Origin: Phycisphaerales bacterium | GTDB taxonomy: Bacteria > Planctomycetota > Phycisphaerae > Phycisphaerales > UBA1924 | DNA: 64,000 bases | Assembly: GCA_016709445.1 (NCBI GenBank) | Contig: JADJMV010000025.1 | Span: 62,001 to 126,000, forward strand | Direction of reading: 5' to 3' | Shown here: one piece after another, positions 49,701-56,846 of the stretch | Layout: the number at the start of each line of letters is the position of its first letter | Position numbering within the stretch: position 1 is the first letter of the stretch | The notes under the pieces: generated by a model | The model's database searches: none | Told to the model about the DNA's origin: nothing | Seen by the model: the letters and a program-made list of their open reading frames with translations, nothing else | Position numbers and translations under genes: made by a program

Positions 49701-51701
49701 CCGGCGCTTTCGACGCCGGCCCGCCTCGGCTTTGCGCTGCAGGACGAGTTCGAGGTCCCGCTCCTGGCCGGTTTCCGGCCCGACCCGGCTTCGATTGTCA
49801 CCGCGCTCGCTGCTCGCGCGACGGTGGACCTCCCGCTCGCGGCGACCACGCTCCCCGCTGCCGAGGGCGCCGAGGCGATGGTCATCCCGCCGCTCACGGT
49901 CAGCGGCCTGACGATCGACGCCGCGGTGCCGGGGAGCGCGCTCGGGGCTTCCGGGGGGAACGCGACGGCAAAGCTCGCGGGCAAGCTGCTGGCGGCGGAC
50001 GGCTCCGGTCTCGCCGATCTCGCGGGCTCTGCTTCCGCGTCGCTCAAGGCGGGCAAGCCCGCCGGGGCCATGCCCGTGAGTCTGGCTCTGACCAACATCT
50101 CGGCGGCCTGGATCGACACCCTGCTGAAGAAACCGTCCCTCGTCGCGGGCTCCGTGGGCGACCGGTTCAGCGTTTCGCTCGATGCCGATCCCGACCGGTA
50201 CCTGCGACGCGACCCCTCGGCGCCGGTGGTCTCGGTCAATATCCAGGGGCCGCGGTTCAAGACCGATACCCCGATCGCTGTCGCCGTGAATAAGGAGGCG
50301 GCGTTCATCAAAGACGCCTTCACCGCGACGTGGACCATGGGGCCGCGCTGGGCCAACACCTACATGCTCGGAGCCACATCCGGCAGCGAGTCGGATGGGA
50401 CGAAGCCCTCGCTCGCGTTCACGGAGCAGACCCCTGTGCAGCTCAGGGTCAGCCGCTTGGCGATCGCCATGGCCGAGGGCGCCGGGCCGCTCAAGCCCGG
50501 GGTCTTCCTGGTGGACGCCGTGGCGAGGGTGCCCGATTTGGCGGCGAAGCTCAGCGACGGGCGGCCGCTGCGGTTCGGCGATCTGGAGTTCAGGGTGGGC
50601 CGCGGGCCGACGCCCGACCAGCTCGGCTTCGCGTTGCTCCTCCCGCGCATGAAGATCGCGGACCAGCCGGAGTCCAAACCCTCGAAGAGCCAGATTACAG
50701 GCCGTCTGGCGTCGTTTACCGACGAGGCGGGCCATCCCGCTTTCGCCGGGGCCCGGCTCGACCTCGCCGGCGGGCTCGCGCCGCTCCCGACCGACGTGAT
50801 CGACGGCCTGGCGCGACAGAATGGACTCCTGACCGCGGCTCTCGGTCCGACGGTCGATTTCAGCATCGACGCGAAGGGCTTCTCCAAGCAGGGGGGGACG
50901 CTGCGCGCGACGGCCGTGACGCCGCTGGCGAAGGCCGACATCTCGGGGCGCGTCGACCAAGGGCTCTTCATCCTCGATCCCAAGCTCAGCTCGGTCGAGA
51001 TCAGCCAGATCACACAGGAATTCACGAAGCGCGTCGTCCAGAAGGCCGTGCCCGTCCTGAGTTCTCTCGAGAAGACCGCCGCCGACGAGCCGGCCCGGGT
51101 CATCTTCGAGACGCCGATCGCCGTGCCGCTCGACGGCAACATGGACCGGCTCAACGGTGTGCTCACCTTCGACATCGGGACGGCCCGGTTCGCGACGGGT
51201 GATATCTTCCAGAAGGTCCTCGCTTTCGCCCAGCAGAAGACGGCCGGCGAGGTCGGTCGGCGCCTGCCGCCGCTGAAGGTCACGATGGCGAACGGCCTGG
51301 TCAGCTACGACACCTTCGCGCTCCCCTTCGGCGAGTTCAGGCTCGAGACCCAGGGCTACATCAACCTGAGTTCCAAGGCCCGCCAGATCCGGGAAGGTGC
51401 GGCGAACGATCCGAAGAACCAGCTCCCCTCCGGTGAGCTCGAGGTCATGACCTTTATCCCGGCGGGCGCCTTCGCCGCCGAGGCGGTGCCGGCGCTCTCC
51501 AGCCTGCCGCTGCCGATCATCGGCCAGATGGCGCGTCTGCCGATCCGCACGCACGGGCTGATCGCCAGCCCCAAGAACGATGTCGCGACGGATCTGGTGG
51601 GCAAGGAGGCGCTCAACGAGTTGATCGCCCCCGGTAAGCTGCTCGACGACGGGGCCAAGGGCATCCTCGACAGGCTGCTCGGAGGGGGGAAGGACAAGTA
51701 G
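46725..51701 (+). CDS. Very large AsmA-like (TamB/AsmA family) envelope protein
   Basis: The 1658-residue protein is read from the ATG at 46725 with GAGGGA upstream. An N-terminal TM anchor (WVLLAAVAGVILLVALGPTI) leads to a long series of beta-rich, repeating segments with alternating hydrophobic residues, as in the bridge-like AsmA/TamB lipid-transfer proteins. Near the C-terminus (about 1430-1560) the pattern FDIGTARFATGDIFQK...GLVSYDTFALPFGEFRLET is AsmA-like. No cleaved signal or catalytic motif. It likely spans the periplasm and moves or organises lipid to the outer membrane. The exact family name is inferred. Confidence 0.72.
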   Translation: MAGETANPALRTARKGRLWRRLRWVLLAAVAGVILLVALGPTIAAPIARPIVERAVNDQIKGHAKITTLGLSWFGAQRASLTLDDPEGARVADVAVRADRGLVGLALGSRKLGMVYISGRASIVRDAEGQTNLQRAIEGRFPKAAPAPSGGPGEPVQLPGSLSASVVLDGLEVTYTDASIASQTGGELGAVRLGSLRGSLDFAVGSPASLTIKGPIATGPDAASLKDSGSLDLAVKLTDLTDSSGRLTVDAASADVSLRLLAPALEAVLRAVYADHTVSTAGETRVTVRTAELAALLPQIRDALAAQPGVSVSALPDCTVSVESMTLPLGSDLRSASVAVRVLTSEIAGQVELPVGGQPERSPFRIEPLDLRLDAPSLGGEVTLKGGTHATIGGESAGDLSVDLAVSSLLDASGAVRKGMPGAIAGGLRVKNFSTLILQPLLSAINTTLGEGQRLNLPSDVGPTIDLALNATTRKDAAGAYDVSLSLGADRAMVTGEVAVEGQRISSREGGVRASFKSLAPILDRFLASKGVRVDTGADLVVEAQDFAVDLAKLSGTPDLRGMRGTFGMTVGETAGQMQVRGQDQPVAFALDRLAFKVEAADIAGGVHLTSDASARVDGQPLASFRADMTFADLLSPVGAPAGQLPTVRGEARIEGVRMATLDRLVAPVIAPLGLTLAKEVGDRADLVILAASNPGAGERSTNVDLTLHASTIDIVAPLTLAPDRVRSRETVMLIDRGAGATVGRFLAGRGPAEFQTIGTVRLALADIDVPIDPGFKIRPDRVRAAVTATFNDFVMSLDLSEPGDKTRLPAQRIVIDRLVASASAAPGAAPTISVEGQFLHDDQPFALALTSTLGGLFLAQPKDPADPFSVLSPSTVRPEASLKLTGVPASLARIVPPSMAMVGDKPLDVALVWRDILGKTFDLTATTSPSPNLATDTRFGVELRGTGINTTIHGRLDPTHVRLFKAEGWVGVTPRLASHLATLFAPDAPVLPALSTPARLGFALQDEFEVPLLAGFRPDPASIVTALAARATVDLPLAATTLPAAEGAEAMVIPPLTVSGLTIDAAVPGSALGASGGNATAKLAGKLLAADGSGLADLAGSASASLKAGKPAGAMPVSLALTNISAAWIDTLLKKPSLVAGSVGDRFSVSLDADPDRYLRRDPSAPVVSVNIQGPRFKTDTPIAVAVNKEAAFIKDAFTATWTMGPRWANTYMLGATSGSESDGTKPSLAFTEQTPVQLRVSRLAIAMAEGAGPLKPGVFLVDAVARVPDLAAKLSDGRPLRFGDLEFRVGRGPTPDQLGFALLLPRMKIADQPESKPSKSQITGRLASFTDEAGHPAFAGARLDLAGGLAPLPTDVIDGLARQNGLLTAALGPTVDFSIDAKGFSKQGGTLRATAVTPLAKADISGRVDQGLFILDPKLSSVEISQITQEFTKRVVQKAVPVLSSLEKTAADEPARVIFETPIAVPLDGNMDRLNGVLTFDIGTARFATGDIFQKVLAFAQQKTAGEVGRRLPPLKVTMANGLVSYDTFALPFGEFRLETQGYINLSSKARQIREGAANDPKNQLPSGELEVMTFIPAGAFAAEAVPALSSLPLPIIGQMARLPIRTHGLIASPKNDVATDLVGKEALNELIAPGKLLDDGAKGILDRLLGGGKDK

Positions 51702-51721
51702 CCTGCGCCGGCCCCCTCGCC

Positions 51722-52708
51722 CTACGCCCGGGCCAGCACGTGCCAGAGCAGCGCGTTCTGGACCCACATGCGGTTCTCCGCCTGGTCGAAGACGATGGAG
51801 CGCGGCGAATCGATCACATCGTCGGTGACTTCCTCGCCACGATGGGCGGGCAGGCAGTGCATGAACAGGGGCCACTGGCCAGTGGGCGCCAGCTTCTGCA
51901 TCAGTTCCTCGTTGACCTGGTACTGCTCGAAGACCCCGTCCCGGATGGCCTTCTGGTGGTCCTGCCCCATGCTCACCCAGCAGTCGGTGTAGAGCGCGTG
52001 GTGGCCCGCGGCGGCGTCGGGCGAATGGCTGAGCGTGATCCTCGCACCGGTGGTCTTCGCGTCGGAGAGGGCGTCGCGCACCACGGAGAACTGCGGCTCG
52101 AAGCCCTTGGGCGTGATGGCGGTGAAGTCGACGCCGAGCTTGGCGCAGAGCAGCATGAGCGAGTGGCACACGTTGTTGCCGTCGCCCATATAGGCCAGGC
52201 GCGCGCCCTCGAACGAGCCCAGGTGCTCGCGGAGCGTGAAGAGATCGGCCAGGGCCTGGCAGGGATGCTCGAGATCGCAGAGCGCGTTGATCACGGGCAC
52301 CGACGCGTGCTCGGCCATCTCGGCGAGCACACGGTGCTCGTAGACACGGGCAACGATGCAGTCGACCCATCGCTCCAGGTTCTTGGCGTAATCCTTCGGG
52401 CTCTCCCGCTCGCCGATCCGCTGCTTGGAGTGGTCGTAGTACATCACGTACGCGCCGAGCTTCTGCGGGCCGACCTCGAACGTGACGCGCGTCCGCAGCG
52501 AGGGCTTCTCGAACAGGCCGATGATCGATCGTCCGGCGAGGGAGCCGGCGAACGGGGTGAGATCCTGCTTCATCGCGCCGGCGGTTGCGAAGATTGCCCC
52601 GACTTCGGGCACGCTCAGTTGGCTGATCGAGAGCAGGTCCCTCCCCGAGAGCATCGGGCGAGGTGCGGGCGCGGACTTGTTCTCGACGATGGCGGCGGAA
52701 TGGGGCAT
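51722..52708 (-). CDS. argF: Ornithine carbamoyltransferase
   Basis: The 328-residue protein starts at the ATG at 52708 (MPHSAAIVENKSAP) with GAGGAA upstream. Carbamoyl-phosphate-binding motif SLRTRVTFE, HPCQALADL and the ornithine-site MHCLPAHRGEEV are all present. It makes citrulline from ornithine. Last gene of the argR-C-B-F group, 89 bp past argB. Tail-to-tail with the AsmA-like gene. Confidence 0.95.
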   Translation of the reverse strand: MPHSAAIVENKSAPAPRPMLSGRDLLSISQLSVPEVGAIFATAGAMKQDLTPFAGSLAGRSIIGLFEKPSLRTRVTFEVGPQKLGAYVMYYDHSKQRIGERESPKDYAKNLERWVDCIVARVYEHRVLAEMAEHASVPVINALCDLEHPCQALADLFTLREHLGSFEGARLAYMGDGNNVCHSLMLLCAKLGVDFTAITPKGFEPQFSVVRDALSDAKTTGARITLSHSPDAAAGHHALYTDCWVSMGQDHQKAIRDGVFEQYQVNEELMQKLAPTGQWPLFMHCLPAHRGEEVTDDVIDSPRSIVFDQAENRMWVQNALLWHVLARA

Positions 52709-52797
52709 GGTGCGGAGTTCCTCGTGAAGCGGTGGGTGAGTCGTGCAGAAACAGGAAGGCCCGGCCCGGAGGGCGCGGGGAGGTTCACGGAGCCGGA

Positions 52798-53628
52798 CTA
52801 TGTGCCCGAGCCCACCGGCCTTCGTCGTCGGGAGACGACGCGCGTCCCCGCACGGCCCCCGCTCGCCAGCGGCGCGAGACGCTCGGGTGCGTCCCAGGAG
52901 GCGATGATCGTGGGGACGCCCGAGGCCTCGGCGGCGCCGGCGGCTGCGCGGGCCTTGGGGATCATGCCGCCCGAGATCACGCCGCTGGCGATGAGCGACT
53001 CGATCCCGTCGGTGTCGATCTCCTCGATGAGCCGCTTGTCGCCATCGAGGATGCCGGGGACGTCGGTGAGGAGCACGAGCGCTCCCGCGCAAAGGATCTG
53101 CGCGACGCCAAGGGCTGCGTCGTCGGCGTTGACGTTGAGGGGTCGGCCCATGTGGTCGAGGCCGATGCTCGAGAGCACCGGGGTCACGCCCGCCCCGAGG
53201 AGCGTGCGCCACAGCGCGCCGTCGGCGCCGCCGCGGGGCGCCACGCGACCGACCCGGCCCAGGTCGATCCCGTCGGGCGCGTGCTTCTCGCAGCGGCAGG
53301 CCCCGCCATCGGAGAGTCCGAGACCGGCGCTGGGCGCCCCGCGGGCCTCGAGCAGTCCGACGAGTTGCGTGTTGACCACGCCTCGCAGCACCGCAACCAC
53401 TTCGGCGATCTCGGACTCGGGGGTGACACGCAGTCCGGCCCGGCGTTCGCTCGTCAGGCCGAGCCGCGCCAGGTGGGCGTCGACGGCGCCGCCCCCGCCA
53501 TGGACGAGGACGAGGCCCCCCGGGGCGCTCTTGGCGAGTGTTGCCAGGGCGTCCCACAGCGCGGGGCGAGACGAGGCCTCGTCGAGCGCGCGGCCGCCGA
53601 GCTTGACGACGATGGGCGCGTCGCTCAT
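52798..53628 (-). CDS. argB: Acetylglutamate kinase
   Basis: The 276-residue kinase starts at the ATG at 53628, which overlaps the argC stop (ATGA). VVKLGGRAL, LVHGGGGAVD and the later VLLTDVPGILDGDK and ISGGMIPKARAA are the acetylglutamate-kinase family motifs. It phosphorylates N-acetylglutamate, normally the committed and feedback-inhibited step. The C-terminus (RRRRPVGSGT) is unusually basic. Confidence 0.94.
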   Translation of the reverse strand: MSDAPIVVKLGGRALDEASSRPALWDALATLAKSAPGGLVLVHGGGGAVDAHLARLGLTSERRAGLRVTPESEIAEVVAVLRGVVNTQLVGLLEARGAPSAGLGLSDGGACRCEKHAPDGIDLGRVGRVAPRGGADGALWRTLLGAGVTPVLSSIGLDHMGRPLNVNADDAALGVAQILCAGALVLLTDVPGILDGDKRLIEEIDTDGIESLIASGVISGGMIPKARAAAGAAEASGVPTIIASWDAPERLAPLASGGRAGTRVVSRRRRPVGSGT

Positions 53629-54662
53629 GCCCGCACCTCGCTCGCGGGCGCAAGACCCGTCTGTTCGGGCAGCCCGAAGCGGACGTTCATGCATTGGACG
53701 GCCTGGCCGCTGGCGCCCTTGATCAGGTTGTCGATCGCGCTGACGACGATCAGGTGACCGCCCCGCTCGGCGAGGGCGATATCGCAGTAGTTCGTTCCCC
53801 GCACGCCGTTGACGCTGGGCCAGGAACCGGCGGGGAGCAGGCGGACGAACGGGGCGTCGGCGTAGGTCGAGGTGAGTACCTCGCGCGTCCGCGTTTCAGT
53901 CCAGCCCGGGGCCAGCTCGAGGTGCAGCGTGCTGACGATCCCGCGGTCGTACGGGCCGAGGTGGGGCGTGAAGATGACCTCCGTGCCCGCGTGGGCGGTG
54001 ATCTCGGGGCCGTGTCGGTGATTCCACACGCCGTAGGGTTGCACGCTGACCTCGCAGAAGACGTTCCGCTCGTTCGGCGTCCGCCCCGCGCCCGAAACGC
54101 CGCTGATGCAGTCGGCGACGACGCGTGTTCCGGCGGAGATCGCCCCGGCCCCGGCGAGCGGAGCGACCGGCAGGATCACGCTCGTCGGGTAGCACCCCGG
54201 CACCGCGACGAGCCCCGCCGTGCGGAGATCGGCGCGGTGCAATTCCACCAGCCCGTACACCGCCGAGCGCAGCAGCGCCGGGCGGGGATGGGTGAACTTG
54301 TAGTAGCTTTCGTAGGCCGCGGGATCGGGGAGCCGGAACGCGGCAGACAGGTCGAAAGTGGTGGGGGGCCCGCCGGGGGCGGCGTCGATGAGGTCGCAGG
54401 CGAGTGCGGCGCTGGCCTCGTGGGGTGTGCACAGGAAGACCGCATCGGGCGACCCCCCGAGGATCGTCCCCGCCTCGGCGGCCTGGATGGGCAGGTCGCA
54501 CTCGCCGCGGAAGCGCGGGTGCAGCTCGCTGAAGGTGCGTGCCGCGCCCTCCCTTGCCGAGCCGTACATGCCGACGATCTCGGTCTCCGGGTGGCGCAGG
54601 AGGATGGCCGCGAGCTCTGCGCCCGTGTAGCCGCTCGCTCCGACCACGGCGCAGCGGATCAT
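53625..54662 (-). CDS. argC: N-acetyl-gamma-glutamyl-phosphate reductase
   Basis: The 345-residue reductase starts at the ATG at 54662 (MIRCAVVGASGYTGAEL), overlapping the argR stop. NAD(P)-binding GASGYTGAE, catalytic-cysteine motif VPGCYPTSVIL and the HRHGPEI segment are intact. It reduces the acyl phosphate made by ArgB. The tight ATGA overlaps in argR-argC-argB imply one transcript. Confidence 0.96.
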   Translation of the reverse strand: MIRCAVVGASGYTGAELAAILLRHPETEIVGMYGSAREGAARTFSELHPRFRGECDLPIQAAEAGTILGGSPDAVFLCTPHEASAALACDLIDAAPGGPPTTFDLSAAFRLPDPAAYESYYKFTHPRPALLRSAVYGLVELHRADLRTAGLVAVPGCYPTSVILPVAPLAGAGAISAGTRVVADCISGVSGAGRTPNERNVFCEVSVQPYGVWNHRHGPEITAHAGTEVIFTPHLGPYDRGIVSTLHLELAPGWTETRTREVLTSTYADAPFVRLLPAGSWPSVNGVRGTNYCDIALAERGGHLIVVSAIDNLIKGASGQAVQCMNVRFGLPEQTGLAPASEVRA

Positions 54663-55144
54663 CGGGCCACCCCGTTCCCGAACTCGAGTTGGGCGAGGTT
54701 GGCGAGTTCGCGGGCGAGTTCCTTGGCCCGGTGGACGGATGTCGCTGCCACGAAGATCGTGTCGTCCCCCGCGAGGCACCCCACCACGCCAGGCGCACCG
54801 GAGCGGTCGAGTTCGAGCGCGACGATCTGCGCGTGGCCCGGGCCGGTCTTCAGCACGATCAGATTGCCGGCGATCTCGATGCCCGTCACAAAGCCGGTCA
54901 TCGCCCGGGCCAGCGTGGTGATCGATCGGGTCGAATCGCCGATGCGTGCGCCGGTGGTCTGGGGGAGTTGGTACCCGCGCGGCGTCTTGACGGCGCCCAG
55001 TTCGCGGAGGTCCCGAGAAAGGGTGGCCTGCGTCACCTCGACGCCGCGCCCCGCGAGCGCCTGGCGCAGGTCTTCCTGGCTCTCCACGGGCTGGCGCTGG
55101 AGGACCTCGATGATGAGCTGCTGGCGGCGGGAGCGTCCGGGCAT
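54659..55144 (-). CDS. argR: Arginine repressor
   Basis: The 161-residue protein has a winged HTH (QEDLRQALAGRGVEVTQATL, SRDLRELGAVK) and the C-terminal arginine-binding oligomerisation domain (GPGHAQIVALELD, GCLAGDDTIFVAA). It represses arginine biosynthesis when arginine is present. As first gene of the operon, with a matching box over its own promoter, it is probably autoregulated. Confidence 0.95.
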   Translation of the reverse strand: MPGRSRRQQLIIEVLQRQPVESQEDLRQALAGRGVEVTQATLSRDLRELGAVKTPRGYQLPQTTGARIGDSTRSITTLARAMTGFVTGIEIAGNLIVLKTGPGHAQIVALELDRSGAPGVVGCLAGDDTIFVAATSVHRAKELARELANLAQLEFGNGVAR

Positions 55145-55150
55145 GATGCA

Positions 55151-55180
55151 TGATTATACATTCATGCAATATCAAATCAA
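55151..55180 (-). promoter_or_regulatory. argR promoter overlapped by an ARG box
   Basis: On the minus strand TTGATT (55180-55175), a 16-bp spacer and TATAAT (55158-55153) form a good sigma-70 promoter. TGAATGTATAATCA (55164-55151) matches the ARG-box pattern TGAAT-N4-ATTCA at 12 of 14 positions and covers the -10 element. The predicted start of transcription falls within about two bases of the ATG at 55144. Confidence 0.7.
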
Positions 55181-55222
55181 GCCGGGGCGACCCTGCGGGC
55201 GCAGACGCCTGTACCATGCGGC

Positions 55223-55988
55223 ATGCCGAGGGCGTTGCACATCCACCGTGCCGGCGCGGGCCGCACGATTGTGCTGGTCCATGGGTACCCGCTGGATGGG
55301 ACGATGTGGGACGGGGCGTCGGAGGGACTGTCGCGGGATTTCCGAGTGCTGGCGCCGGATCTGCGGGGGTTCGGGCGGTCCCCGGTATCGCGGGATACCA
55401 CGATGGCGACCTATGCCGACGACCTGGCCTCGATGCTGGACGATGCGGGCGTGGAGCGGGCAGCCTTGCTCGCCGGTCTGTCTTTCGGCGGCTACGTCGT
55501 GATGGAATTCCTCCGCCGCCATCCCGGGCGCGCCGAATCGATCGGTCTGTGCGACACGCGGGAGGTTTTCCGACACCGCCCAGGCCGCGGCGGATCGGCG
55601 GGCCCAGGCGGATCGGCTCGACGCCGGCGAACCGGTCTCGATCGTGGTCGAGTCGATCGCGCCGCTCCTGGCGGATCCCGCGGCGCCCCCGGCATTTCTC
55701 TCGCACTGGCGGGGGGTGATGGGCCGCCAGAGTCCGGCGGGCATCGCGGCCGCCTTGCGGGCGATGGCCGGCCGGCCCGATTCGACGGACACGCTTCGGG
55801 CGTGGCGAGGACGCGCCCTGGTTGTGGTCGGCGAGCACGACGCGATCACGCCCGTCGAGACCCACGAGCGGATGGCTGGGTTGCTCGGTGCCGCGGAGTT
55901 GCGGGTGATCTCGGGTGCGGGGCATCTCGCCCCGACGGAGCGGCCGGAAGTCTTCGTCTCGATGGTCAGGGGCTTTCTGGGCGTCTGA
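55223..55988 (+). CDS. Alpha/beta hydrolase, frameshifted near 55568
   Basis: The first frame starts MPRALHIHRAGAGRTIVLVH, with oxyanion motif HGYPLD and nucleophile elbow GLSFGG. After LCDTREV it becomes Arg/Gly-rich. Removing one T from the run at 55566-55569 restores DTAQAAADRRAQADRLDAG and the rest of the enzyme, with Asp in GEHDAITP and His in SGAGHLAP, ending at 55988. About 254 residues, typical of small hydrolases (esterase, haloperoxidase-like or lactonase). Either a sequencing error or recent inactivation. Substrate unknown. Confidence 0.75.
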
Positions 55989-56044
55989 AACGCGGATGTC
56001 CGCGTCGCCAATGATCCATCACGATTGTCTCGGGAGGGTTTGGG

Positions 56045-56698
56045 ATGCAGGACGAGCAAGTGACGGGCGTCGAACCCGTGCGGACGATCGAAGTCGACGG
56101 GGCTGTGGAGCGGTGGCCGACCACGGTCGGGATCCTGGGGATCGTGTTCTCCTCGCTTTGCGCGCTGGGATTCGCGTGCGGGCTGGCGGGGCAGAAGTTG
56201 CAGTCCTTCGCGCTCAACAACCTGCCGCCCGACAAGCAGGAGGAGGCGCGGGCCCAGGTCGAAACGCGGCTGCAGCTCACGATGCCCTTCCCGGTCGTGC
56301 AGTACGGGATTCAGCTGGTCGTTGTCCTGATCGCGGTGCTGCTCTTGGTGGGCTCGATCCAGATCTTGAGGCGTTCCCGAGCCGGGGCCAAGACGCTCGT
56401 GCTCTATGCGTGGCTCGACCTGGCGATGAGCTTCGTCGGGGCGGCCTTTGGCCTCTTCGTGGTGACAGGCGCACTCGCGGCGATCAAGCAGGATCCGTCG
56501 CTGGTGGCTGCGCTCGGCGGCCCGATGTTCGCGAAGCTCATGCTGCCGCTGGTCGTGGTGATGTTCCTGCTCAAGTGCGTGTGGCCGGCGTTCCTGGTGA
56601 TCTGGTTCGGGCGCGACCGCATCCGGGCATCCATGGATCGCTGGGACGAGGGCTTCGTGGACGATCTCCCGGAGGGGCGGGCCGATCCTGGCCAATAG
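56045..56698 (+). CDS. Four-TM membrane protein of unknown function
   Basis: The 217-residue protein has GGGAGG before the ATG at 56045 and four predicted helices (near 28-48, 85-105, 120-142 and 158-182). The loop between the first two helices is charged (NNLPPDKQEEARAQVETRLQ). The C-terminal tail is acidic and probably cytoplasmic. No motif or family recognised. Confidence 0.68.
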   Translation: MQDEQVTGVEPVRTIEVDGAVERWPTTVGILGIVFSSLCALGFACGLAGQKLQSFALNNLPPDKQEEARAQVETRLQLTMPFPVVQYGIQLVVVLIAVLLLVGSIQILRRSRAGAKTLVLYAWLDLAMSFVGAAFGLFVVTGALAAIKQDPSLVAALGGPMFAKLMLPLVVVMFLLKCVWPAFLVIWFGRDRIRASMDRWDEGFVDDLPEGRADPGQ

Positions 56699-56738
56699 CC
56701 TCGCGCCCCGGCCAGACCCGACCACCCGCCGATCGTGA

Positions 56739-56755
56739 CGCGGACAAAGTCCGCG
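56739..56755. terminator. Short perfect hairpin, 41 bases past a stop codon
   Basis: CGCGGAC-AAA-GTCCGCG forms a 7-bp stem after the membrane protein gene. It has no T-run, so it is at best a weak or Rho-dependent terminator. Confidence 0.35.
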
Positions 56756-56846
56756 CCGCGCGATCCGCGGGCCGTTCTCGGACGAACACTGGCTTGGACC
56801 CCGGGCGCGGCCGATCTAGACTGGGCCGGGTGAAGGAGGAGAGGCG

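Noticed and set aside
48855..52370. Minus-strand open frame of 1171 codons opposite the AsmA-like gene
   Set aside because: Arg/Gly/His-rich mirror frame with no motif and no ribosome binding site. The plus strand has the anchored beta-rich protein.
51722..53653. A 643-codon frame suggesting an N-terminally extended ArgF
   Set aside because: The extension is a shadow of argB; the ATG at 52708 has a ribosome binding site and gives the usual length.
53625..55925. A 766-codon frame suggesting a fused upstream domain plus ArgC
   Set aside because: The part upstream of 54662 is an Arg/Pro-rich shadow of argR and the alpha/beta hydrolase; ArgC begins cleanly with MIRCAVVGASG.
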